Under the pieces are notes generated by a model. The model searched no databases. It saw nothing but the letters and a program-made list of their open reading frames with translations, and had not been told where the DNA came from. A stretch of DNA of 64,000 nt from Caecitellus pseudoparvulus (taxonomy: Eukaryota; Bigyra: Bicosoecida): positions 310,001-374,000 of the forward strand of contig CBFFRQ010000062.1 in the NCBI GenBank assembly GCA_965644315.1, written 5' to 3'. Position 1 is the first letter of the stretch. The number at the start of each line of letters is the position of its first letter. Both the position numbers and the translations under genes were made by a program. Shown one piece after another: positions 47,401 through 54,603 of this stretch.

Positions 47401-47923
47401 ACATGAGCGTGCGCAGGGCGCCGTCCACCACTGCCGCTTGCATCTCCGGCGCAGACACAGGCGCCTCGCCACCCGCCCAGGACAACAGGGAGTCCAGCAG
47501 GCCAGGCCAGGCGGTGGGCCAGTCGCAGCTGCCGATGTGCGCCACGGCCTGTGCTGTCTGGATGCGCACAAGGGTGTGCCTGCTCAGCAGGCCATTCACA
47601 ATGAGTTCCCGGACGCGGCCTTTTTCCGCATCCGGCACCACGAACTCGGGCTCCCCGTGCCCAGCTGTGCCCGGCATCCAGTGCTTCGACACAGACAGCT
47701 CCCGGAGGAAGATGGCAGCCAAGTTCTGCTGCTGGGCAGTGGCTGCCGAGTCTGTCACGATGGTGGCCATGGCTTCAGCAAAGCCGGCAGTCCCAGACAG
47801 CGACGTCAACGTCGCCTCCACAGCCTTCAGGTCGGGCGGGTTGGGCAGCGCCAGCTGCCCCATGCAGTGGGACACTTGCTGTGCGAGCTGCGGCGGAATG
47901 CCGCCGCCCATGCCTGTCGCCAT
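44435..47923 (-). CDS. IPO9: Importin-9 (importin-beta family karyopherin)
   Basis: 1162-aa HEAT-repeat protein. The N-terminal importin-beta region is visible (QQQNLAAIFLRELSVSKHW; LVRIQTAQAVAHIGSCDWPT, then AWPGLLDSLLSW). These match the IPO9/Kap114 pattern in which DWPEAWP follows the IAHW repeat. The C-terminus is acidic (MDWPDEDDELQWDDQEEEDE), as in IPO9. The family imports core histones H2A-H2B, actin and ribosomal proteins through nuclear pores and releases them with RanGTP. ATG 47923 (MATGMGGGIPP) is chosen because it gives a complete N-terminus; the frame upstream to 47944 starts at GTG. The gene follows the TBCD start by 213 bp on the same strand. A 5' UTR intron (48005-47925) is likely. 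Confidence 0.85.
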   Translation of the reverse strand: MATGMGGGIPPQLAQQVSHCMGQLALPNPPDLKAVEATLTSLSGTAGFAEAMATIVTDSAATAQQQNLAAIFLRELSVSKHWMPGTAGHGEPEFVVPDAEKGRVRELIVNGLLSRHTLVRIQTAQAVAHIGSCDWPTAWPGLLDSLLSWAGGEAPVSAPEMQAAVVDGALRTLMYFTEHIPSTEVVAATSAILPRVLALWKGTEGLDTVFKCKAATKLLVVLRGLLDGLAPLAHAGVDDAVSVAETLVGAALSAAAAPLASRFWSPSASRVKIAVLSVLYCILENFASSLNAGALGFVQNLVAFTARLGVVYERVDVAGGSLEAAEIVPGDGRTSGYDSEGSDQGLGALVMQSTTVITMLLVAPCRPLSQIVAASLKDVFSLLLPLLQIPSDVVQDWLADPESFVAAEEDDSYADASARGNVLDFVGQTYHEFEGDALPALASAALSVLAPGAGVTRQGAQAAWKCHEAALSMLGTLGPQYCYMAKLPPTDGVPAGGMDVPGFCRLLHEIITSDAAALGATGGSAASLTTSTTTPCSGEDLSTGRVFVVGRALWAAGRFAAAVPGDLVEAFLTAALGGMNATHPMPLQLAACAAMTRFMRRLQRDASVPASTVAHVGQQAIGPLLAMVLEAEEGSRHVPLLTLQAVLANAPEVAAAHEGRVGPLIVALWVQHLNNPGMHDVMVPCMRSVLRCGDETAVATFAQRLLTPLASIIGNPENFPPGVAETACNVLSGIASAVPPALHGKLMELFPQAVNLVTGSPPDCTYAIAAGVSVISSFAEHLPRTVSAWSDPSSGTTGPSAIARALLAAMNPAVSDTVMEDTPNGIMALMTGGMGVGVEDAVALIKALALRLVATKRMTPLVSTTLVLAGTLQDEAIRSALITQLNAVSVPEFRDTLAAAADRTAGATPTGTEPALVALAKAWVHVMPFAVGEARRNVASLGLLHLLSTPGLVAVLSGVTVQSSIAAPPAQAAGGARYVTRSHKDKARLVAPHVPLPVEMGLCLCDAMLVAHYGEDELERVMMSGGGGGSGGGAFPGAGSSDADSPFVDASDIATLSDMMQHVGTVRDVGTFHIMDWPDEDDELQWDDQEEEDETPQWLKAHAWAKADLASILRGELKAASSGQGPLAAVLPAVSQALPKLKLTLLQAAVAATGHASAAEAQ

Positions 47924-48298
47924 GCTGGCGCACGGCTGGAGCACGCTCGGCGAGTTCGGGCTGCGACCAATTTCCGCAGGCCGCCCAGCGCCAGTGCTGG
48001 CTCACCTCTGCAGGCAAGGTCAGGCGGAAGAGGCGGGTAGGTGTTTGAAAGTGCTCGAAGCCGGGTGGCGACCCTGCACCTGCAGGGGCGGAGGCCCCCT
48101 CGACCTTGGGCTGGGGGCATTCCTGCGGCATGCATTCAAGCCTTGGCCAGAGCAGGCGCCAGACGGTGCTGCAGTGGCGCTGCGTGCATGCGGCAGAGAG
48201 TAGACAGGAGAGAGGCTCCCAGCTCCGAACGGGGAGGGGGAGGAGTGAAGGGTGAACTCGGCACGGCACGGGGGGGGGGTAGTGGCAGGGAGGGGGGG
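47924..48298. other. 5' region of importin-9 with a probable 81-nt leader intron
   Basis: 375 bp between importin-9 and paralogue A. On the minus strand, CAGAG is followed by a GTGAGC donor at 48005, and an AG at 47926-47925 lies one base before the ATG. The pyrimidine tract is weak, so the intron is moderately supported. G-rich tracts lie at 48230-48300. Confidence 0.4.
47967..47979 (-). promoter_or_regulatory. Copy 3 of recurrent 13-bp word CTGCGGAAATTGG
   Basis: It lies 44 bp upstream of the importin-9 start codon, inside the probable leader intron. It is identical to the copies at 1335 and 16548 and in the same (minus-strand) orientation. Confidence 0.35.
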
Positions 48299-50836
48299 TC
48301 ACAGGTACGGCATGAGGCTGAGGGCCGTTCCTGGCGGGCAGGGGCGCAGGGACTGCGCCGTGGGGGCTGGGAGGGGTCCCAGACTCACTGCCTGGTGCAG
48401 TTCGGGGTCGGCCGAGCCCGGCGGCGGCAGCGGCATGCCGGCCACCTGCACCGACACCCGCTCCGCCGTGCGGACACTCTGGGCCACCATAGCAGCCATA
48501 CGAGCGCGGCAAGAGGCGTTGAAGCGCTGCAGGGCCTTGGCGATGGCCGCCTCCCGCGCCTCCGCCACACTGGTGGTGGTGCTGGCGCTGCCGGCACTGC
48601 CTGGCCCCCCCTCGCCCCCCACCCCCGGCTGGTCCGCAGTGGACGCTGCGGCAGCGGTGGCTGCCGCCTGGGCCTCAGCCGCCGCCTCCGCTGCGCCCCG
48701 CGCCGCCAGCAGTGCCATGCGGACGTTCACGCGCCAGGGCTCGGAGTCCGGAACACAGCAGGCAGTGGTGACCATGGCCTCCAGGGGGTTCAGGCCGCTC
48801 TGCCGACACACCATGCGCATCTCGGGGGGCAGCTTGGAGGGCTCCGCCAGCACCAGGCGCTCGATGGCGTCCAGCTGCGCAGAGTGGTGGTCCACGCTGT
48901 CCAGGGGGATGGGCGTGTGCGTGGACACGGCGTCCAGAGTGTACGTCGTGCGGCAGAACACGCGGCCGCTGCCAGAGTACCGCTCCAAGTGCGCCACCTG
49001 CAGTGTGTACAGGGGGATGGCGCGCCGGCCGTACAGGGGACTGCTGGCGGGCTGGGGCTGCTCCTCCGGCGCCGCCACTGCGCGGGGCCGGGCGTGGGCC
49101 ACGGGGTCCGCCGGCGGCAGCGCCCGCATCAGGTGGGCTTCGAACATGTAGGTGGCTGCCCCCTGGGCCCGGGCGGCCAGGCCCACCAGGCACCGGCGGA
49201 AGAGGTTGTCGGGGTGCAGGCAGCGGATGTGGTAGGCCATGGAGCCATCCACGTCCGGGCGCATGCCGATCATGCGCCCGTTGGCGGAGTTGAAGCGCAC
49301 CGCTCGCAGGCCGACAGCGGGGTAGTCGTTGCCCTGGTCGGGATACCCGCCGAAGATGGCGAAGGTGGTGGGGGTGACCAGGGCGTCCTGGTGCTCCGCC
49401 ATGATGGCGATGAGGGCGGGGCCCGGGACCGGCTCCTCCCCCCGGCTGAGGTGGAAGACGAAGTCATTGGCCTGCTCCACCGCCGCGCCGGGGGCGGTGT
49501 CGAAGAGCGCCGCCAGGTGGGGCCACTCCCGCAGCAGGAAGCACATGGGCATGGTGCTGGAGCCCACTTCCCCCGGCGGGGACTCCTCGTGCACGACGGA
49601 CATGCCGTCCATGTCCCGTGGCAGGGAGGTGGGGGGCTCGCCGTGGGAGGCAGCGGGGCCACGGCGCGCCCGCTTGGCGGAGCCTGACGCCGGGAGGTAG
49701 TCCCTGGCGGCGTCCACAGTGAGGACGCCCACTGGGGCCATGATGACGGGGTAGCCAGGGGGGCAGTGCACTGTGTCCATGCCCAGCCCCCACGCTGTCA
49801 AGGCCGAGGCCAGGCCAGCCAGCGTGAGGTGCAGACCAGCGGAGCTGCCCAGGGCGCTCTGCAGCTTCGTCGAGGCGCTGAAGGCCTCGCCCAGCATGCC
49901 GCCGGCGCGGTACACCCGTTCCAGGAGCGCCTCCCGCAACCCGGGCGCAGCAGGCTCCAGGAGCCGCAGCGGCAGCGTCCGGGAGTGAGTCAAAAGCCGC
50001 ATGAGGGTCAGGTCGTCCGCGTGCACGATGAGCTTGCGCAGGCGCTCCACCATGCCCTGCACGTCAATGCCTGCTGCTCGTGCGTTGTTTATGAAGTACC
50101 CAGAGTTGTACCGCAGGGACTTGCGGCCTCCGTCCCTCACCGTCGCCAGTTGAGTAGGAGGCGCAGGCTGCGCAGGGGCAGGCGGCCGCGAGGCGCTCTG
50201 CCGCGGCTGCACGTGATTCATGTGATACAGAAGAGGGCCGGCCGTTTGCTCCATCTCCTGCCTACTCCGTACTCGGCCGCCCTCCCGGTGTGGGCCCCCG
50301 TGTGCCGGCGGCATTGCCTGCGTGAGGGGCACGCCTGCGCTGCCGGCCGTGCTGGGCTGCAGCGTTGGGTGGATGGCGTGCGTCGCAAGGGGCAGCGGCG
50401 GGGGGTGGCTCTGTGGCACAGGCTGGGGCAACAACCAGCCTCCACTGCTGTGTGTGCCGTGCTGGCTGCCTTGGGCGTGCTGCGCGGGGAAATGCTCCCC
50501 ACTGCCTGCCACAGCAACTCCGCCACCGTGGCTTGCCGCTTGGAAAGCCGGCAGGCCGCTGCTGGTGCGCTCCGCAGCCATCTCAAACAGGTCGTCCAAA
50601 CTGTCCATGGAGGTGGACCTGGGTGATGCGTTTGGCCGGGTTGTCAGCAGCGCCTCCAGGGAGGACGTGGAGCCAACGCGAGCCAAGCCCTGCCCTGGTG
50701 ACGTAACGCCAAGCGCCCTGCTCATACTGTCCCCCCCGCCAAAGGCGTGGAATGGCGTGCATGGCAGGCCAGGCGACGTCGTGGCCAGGCTTTCCTCGCG
50801 ATGCGCCCCGAATAAGGGGGAGGCGGCTGGCTGCAT
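48299..50836 (-). CDS. Tandem family paralogue A, unknown function, possible PAS-like domain
   Basis: 845 aa, single coding exon from ATG 50836. I do not recognise the family. Residues 1-230 are disordered (Ser/Pro/His-rich, STSMDSLDDLFEM). Shared block 1 near 240 is NSGYFINNARAAGIDVQGMV. Block 2 near 334-349 is GLHLTLAGLASALTAW, followed by GYPVIMAP. Block 3 is FLLREWPHLAALFD. Block 4, near 520-580, is PAS-like: FNSANGRMIG, then LHPDNLFRRCL and FEAHLMRALP. Block 5 near 610-625 is LYTLQVAHLERYSG. Block 6 near 648-663 is HHSAQLDAIERLVLAE. The protein ends in LSLMPYL. An insert at ~720-750 is Ala-rich. Blocks recur in order in B (51370) and C (54604). The acceptor CTCACAG six bases before the ATG suggests a 94-nt leader intron (50935-50842). 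Confidence 0.7.
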   Translation of the reverse strand: MQPAASPLFGAHREESLATTSPGLPCTPFHAFGGGDSMSRALGVTSPGQGLARVGSTSSLEALLTTRPNASPRSTSMDSLDDLFEMAAERTSSGLPAFQAASHGGGVAVAGSGEHFPAQHAQGSQHGTHSSGGWLLPQPVPQSHPPPLPLATHAIHPTLQPSTAGSAGVPLTQAMPPAHGGPHREGGRVRSRQEMEQTAGPLLYHMNHVQPRQSASRPPAPAQPAPPTQLATVRDGGRKSLRYNSGYFINNARAAGIDVQGMVERLRKLIVHADDLTLMRLLTHSRTLPLRLLEPAAPGLREALLERVYRAGGMLGEAFSASTKLQSALGSSAGLHLTLAGLASALTAWGLGMDTVHCPPGYPVIMAPVGVLTVDAARDYLPASGSAKRARRGPAASHGEPPTSLPRDMDGMSVVHEESPPGEVGSSTMPMCFLLREWPHLAALFDTAPGAAVEQANDFVFHLSRGEEPVPGPALIAIMAEHQDALVTPTTFAIFGGYPDQGNDYPAVGLRAVRFNSANGRMIGMRPDVDGSMAYHIRCLHPDNLFRRCLVGLAARAQGAATYMFEAHLMRALPPADPVAHARPRAVAAPEEQPQPASSPLYGRRAIPLYTLQVAHLERYSGSGRVFCRTTYTLDAVSTHTPIPLDSVDHHSAQLDAIERLVLAEPSKLPPEMRMVCRQSGLNPLEAMVTTACCVPDSEPWRVNVRMALLAARGAAEAAAEAQAAATAAAASTADQPGVGGEGGPGSAGSASTTTSVAEAREAAIAKALQRFNASCRARMAAMVAQSVRTAERVSVQVAGMPLPPPGSADPELHQAVSLGPLPAPTAQSLRPCPPGTALSLMPYL

Positions 50837-51369
50837 GGCTCCTGTGAGGTCAGCAAGCCGTGAATGGTGCCAAGCGCACTGCACTTGGCCCCTGCTTCGC
50901 TGCAGCTCTGCTCCACGGCGCAAGGGGTGCCGCACCTGGTCAGCCAGTGCGCCACAAAACGCCAATGTGGCTGGGAGCACCCGAGGGTGTCCCTCCCCAG
51001 CACGGTGTGCTGGCAATTGCGACGCTGGGCACCGTGCCGCTGCCGGTGCACGAGTTCTGCCTGGCTTGGGAACGGCGGCGCCGAGCTGCCCTTTGCAGGG
51101 AGAAGGCAGCAAGACCCGGAACCACAGAGACGGTGGAGAAGCCACCGGAGCAGGAGAGGCGATGAGGGGCGCGTCGCACGTTGGTTGTGAGCTCTATCGG
51201 ACACTGCGCGGGAAGCGCTGGAGCTTAGCGCCTCGGCATGTAGCACGCCGACGCAGGCGAGGTGGTGGTGGCGGGTGCGGAAACATGGAGGGCTGCATTA
51301 TCATGGATATCGTCATGCTGGGAAACAAGTGCTGGCGGGCGGAGCGCCGCCCCTCAGCGCGCTGCGGCG
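50837..51369. other. Intergenic region 5' of paralogue A
   Basis: 533 bp. It holds the probable leader intron 50935-50842 (donor ACCAG then GTGCGG). The A frame stays open upstream to 51145 but has no ATG there, so no coding exon is called. Confidence 0.4.
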
Positions 51370-53475
51370 TCAGAAGTACGGGACAAGGTCAAAGTCAGCG
51401 GCGGCTGCTGCGTCACTGCTCACGGGCGCAGCACTGCGCAACGCATCCAGCAAGGCAGCGTCGGCAGGCTTGGGCACCGTCAGGAACTTCTTTGCGCCGC
51501 ACACTGTGACTGGGACACTGCAGTGGCGCCCGTCGGCGCCCGTCAACGAACAGTACACGGCGGCAGAGATGCCTTGCAGCACGTCAGGCGGGACGCTGTC
51601 GGCCACTTGCCGCGCAATGTCCGCGAGGCGGGCTGACGTGGAGCTGAGGTCTGCTGTAGCAGCGGCACTGCCGCCGTTCAGCGCCATGATTGCCATGCGG
51701 CACGCGACTCGCAGGAGCTCGGAGTCTGGGTACCGCCGCAAGACGTCCAGCATGACGCTGGCGGGCGACGCGCCTGGGGTTTTGCTCATGGAAGCCAGCA
51801 CTTGCGGGGGCGAATGGTCTCTGGCAAGCAGCAACTGGGACACTGCGTCCAGTTGTGCAGCTGCGTAGTCCATGGACTGCGCCGCCACCACGCGCCCTGT
51901 GCAGAGGATGTCGGAGATGTAAGTGGTTCGGGCCATGACCACGCTCGAGCCGGCATACCGCTCAAAGTGGCTGGTGGTCACGGCATAGAAGGGGCACACA
52001 GCGTGGCTGTCCTGGGCAGGCAGTCCGCCTGCTCCATCGCTGCCCGACCCCGCGCCTGCGCCCACTGCAGCGGACGCCGGCGTGCCGAGTGGGCCAGCGA
52101 GCTTGGGCGGCGTGGCGTGCGCCTTGCTCGGGCAGCGCGCAGTGGGAAGCCTGCGCACGAAGGCCATCTCGGTTTGAAAGGCGGACCAGCCTTTGTTTGC
52201 AGCAGAGATGAGGGCCAGGCACCTTGGGACGAGGGCAGCCGGGTGCTGCACGGATGACAGGCCAGTCTCGGCGTGTGCGCTGTCGAAGGTCATGCCAAAC
52301 AGGCGAGTGAGCGCGGCGTTGTACACTGCGGCCGCCATAGCAGGGCCCGGGAGCTCCTTCCCGGGCGTCGTCTCCACAGCCATCACGAAGGAGTTGCACG
52401 GCGTTTCTTCCGATGAAATGTGTCGGTGGTGCAGCGCCACCAGGTGCGGCGGCGGCGGCGGTGTGGCTCCCACAGAAAGGCTCTTGAGAAACGCCCGACA
52501 CGCACGAAGCGTGGCACCACACGCGCCGTCCAGGAGGCTCACCAGCGCCGGCCACCGGGAAATGAGGAAATCCAAGGGGGCTATGTTCTCCTGCACGGCA
52601 TCCTGGTACACTGCCGTGCCAGCTGCAGGTGTGCCGTACAGGCCGCCGTCTCGGGGAGCCGACACCACAACGTAGCCTGCCGGGACACGCACGACTTCAG
52701 CATCGTTGCTCCACGCGATGAGGGCGCCTGCGATGCCAGCCAGGGTCAGGTGCAAGCCATCGTAGTGCGCCAGGGGTCCCGGCAACAGGCCAGAGCTGTC
52801 TGCACGGCGAGCTGCGGCAGCTTGCAAGCCAGGCTCAAGCGCCTCCAAAAGCCGCACAGGCGCACCTCCCACCATGTTCGCCCCACGCAGCGCGCGCAGC
52901 AGGGCGACATCAGAAGCCTTGTGCAGAAGGGTGCCCAAACGAGTCGCAGCTTCGCCGCAGTCTACACCCTGGTCCCCCGCGTGCAGGAGCGCGAAGTGCC
53001 GGTTGAGCCTTCGCTCTGTCATGTGAGCAGAAGCCGCCGCAATTGAAATACGCTCATTCATGAGGTGCCCAAGATCTGTGCACGTGTCATGTGCAGCGGC
53101 AGACGCAGGCTGAGGCAGCTTGCAGGGCGACTCGGGCCCTGTGGGCGTGGAAGAAGCCGGGTTGCCTGCCAAAGAAGGGTGTCTGTCAGCCCTCACAACA
53201 GGCTCCTGGCTCCACTCAGCGCCTGAGGGCACTGCAACCGGCTCAGCGCTGCCAGCGCCCCCCGACCACCACGGAGACTCGCTTGACAGAGCAGTTGGCT
53301 TGCTGTCCAGGGTGATGTCGGCCTGCTGCTCCTTTACAAGCTGCTCAAAGTCGATGGCAGTGCCGGCTGCGGAAAACGCCCGGCGCTGCCCTCCTCCAGG
53401 GGTGCCGCTTTCGAAGCTTCCCTGTGGCAAGCAGCTCGGCGCGGCAGGGTGCAGGGCTGGGCTGCGGGAGCCCAT
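51370..53475 (-). CDS. Tandem family paralogue B, unknown function, possible PAS-like domain
   Basis: 701 aa from ATG 53475. It shares the family blocks: GLHLTLAGIAGALIAW (about 237-253) followed by GYVVVSAP; FLISRWPALVSLLD; PAS-like YNAALTRLFGMTF (about 384) with QHPAALVPRCLALI and FQTEMAFVRRLP; FYAVTTSHFERYAGSS (about 496-511); DYAAAQLDAVSQLLLA (about 536-551). The C-terminus DFDLVPYF mirrors the LSLMPYL end of A. Block 1 (GIDV in A and C) is degenerate here (DQGVDCGEAATRL). An alternative gene model adds an upstream exon (53722-53579, starting MKRTRSLDRQG) spliced over 157 nt to 53421, giving 731 aa. N-terminal residues 1-90 are low-complexity. Function is not assigned. Confidence 0.65.
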   Translation of the reverse strand: MGSRSPALHPAAPSCLPQGSFESGTPGGGQRRAFSAAGTAIDFEQLVKEQQADITLDSKPTALSSESPWWSGGAGSAEPVAVPSGAEWSQEPVVRADRHPSLAGNPASSTPTGPESPCKLPQPASAAAHDTCTDLGHLMNERISIAAASAHMTERRLNRHFALLHAGDQGVDCGEAATRLGTLLHKASDVALLRALRGANMVGGAPVRLLEALEPGLQAAAARRADSSGLLPGPLAHYDGLHLTLAGIAGALIAWSNDAEVVRVPAGYVVVSAPRDGGLYGTPAAGTAVYQDAVQENIAPLDFLISRWPALVSLLDGACGATLRACRAFLKSLSVGATPPPPPHLVALHHRHISSEETPCNSFVMAVETTPGKELPGPAMAAAVYNAALTRLFGMTFDSAHAETGLSSVQHPAALVPRCLALISAANKGWSAFQTEMAFVRRLPTARCPSKAHATPPKLAGPLGTPASAAVGAGAGSGSDGAGGLPAQDSHAVCPFYAVTTSHFERYAGSSVVMARTTYISDILCTGRVVAAQSMDYAAAQLDAVSQLLLARDHSPPQVLASMSKTPGASPASVMLDVLRRYPDSELLRVACRMAIMALNGGSAAATADLSSTSARLADIARQVADSVPPDVLQGISAAVYCSLTGADGRHCSVPVTVCGAKKFLTVPKPADAALLDALRSAAPVSSDAAAAADFDLVPYF

Positions 53476-54603
53476 GCATCAACTCTGTCCCTTGGCCAGG
53501 GAGCTGCCCCCCAAGCCGGGCACAGCGAAGGCGCACAGTTCACACACTGCCTGATCGGCGTGCACGACAGGCACTCACCTGGTCACGAGCAGCAGCCACA
53601 TGTGCAACTGGCAGCCAGTCCACCTCGCCATCCCATGCGTCAGTGCTGCACCGTCGAGCCTTGAGGCTATGTTGGGGCAGCCCACTGGGTCCCTGGCGGT
53701 CCAGGCTTCGCGTGCGCTTCATGCTGGCAACGCCAAATGCCGCCTCCTTCCAGCCGGCTCTGCGACACGCAGCACAGCTGCCGGGCCAGCGCACCACACC
53801 ACGGCCACGCTCTGTGTACACGGGTTGCCACGACTTGAGCGTGCCTGTCTTGCATTGGAGGTGCCGGCTGTCAGGCAGAGCACGCTTGTCGCGCAGAGTG
53901 GTGTTTTGCGGTACGTTCCAGAATGCAGCACCTGCCCCAAAGCGGAAGGGGCACTGCGCACCCAAAACGCCACGGGGTGCGTGGCCTACGCCGAGAGTCC
54001 AAAGTCCTCCTCGGCTGTGCGCCGTGAGGGGCAAAGTCACAGGTTTGCAGGTGCTGGAATGCTGTGCATGGATGGGCGCCACGTCCGACCAGCAAAGTTG
54101 CAGCGCTGTGGGACGAATGGGGCAGGGCATTCATCAATGCTGGTATGAACCTGCTGCTTTAGGTGGCCAACGGCGTGTGCTCGCTCAGGCGGCGCCCACG
54201 CGTCAGTGGCCGCAGTACTGCGCCGACCCACTGTGAATGCCGTGGTCTGCTGCGCCGAAGTGCAGTGCACCTCACCTCCGCCACGTCTGGAGACGCCAGT
54301 GGTCGGCAAAAGCAGCGGCCGCGCTGCCGAGGCGCGGATTCAGCTCCTAAATTGGATACACGTGTGGGGGTCTGATGGTGTCGTGGGGCTGGCGTGTTCT
54401 GTGGACATGAGCAGGTGACGTGAGAGAGGCTGCGACGACCACGCCACCTCTTCCTTGGGCTGTGCCTGGCGGCGATGTCAAGACACAGGGGCCCTGGAGC
54501 GGCCGCCAAGACCACCAAGCACAAGGCATCGCGCCCTCTTGGTCGTAAGACGGAGGCGTTAAGCCGCTTGGCCCTTACTGAGTGTGCGTGCAGAAGCAGC
54601 AGG
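53476..54603. other. Intergenic region between paralogues B and C
   Basis: 1128 bp, the longest gap in the window. It contains a strong GTGAGT donor at 53578 (minus strand) after an open frame from ATG 53722, which may be a first exon or leader of B. Nothing else coding could be supported. Confidence 0.4.

Noticed and set aside
48041-49687. 548-codon open frame on the plus strand opposite paralogue A
   Set aside because: It lies wholly or mainly against a gene with family conservation, and is Arg/Gly/His-rich as expected of a GC-rich antisense frame.
53424-54236. 270-codon plus-strand frame in the B-C gap
   Set aside because: Starts at a non-ATG codon or overlaps B, is Arg/Ser/Cys-rich, and shows no domain.
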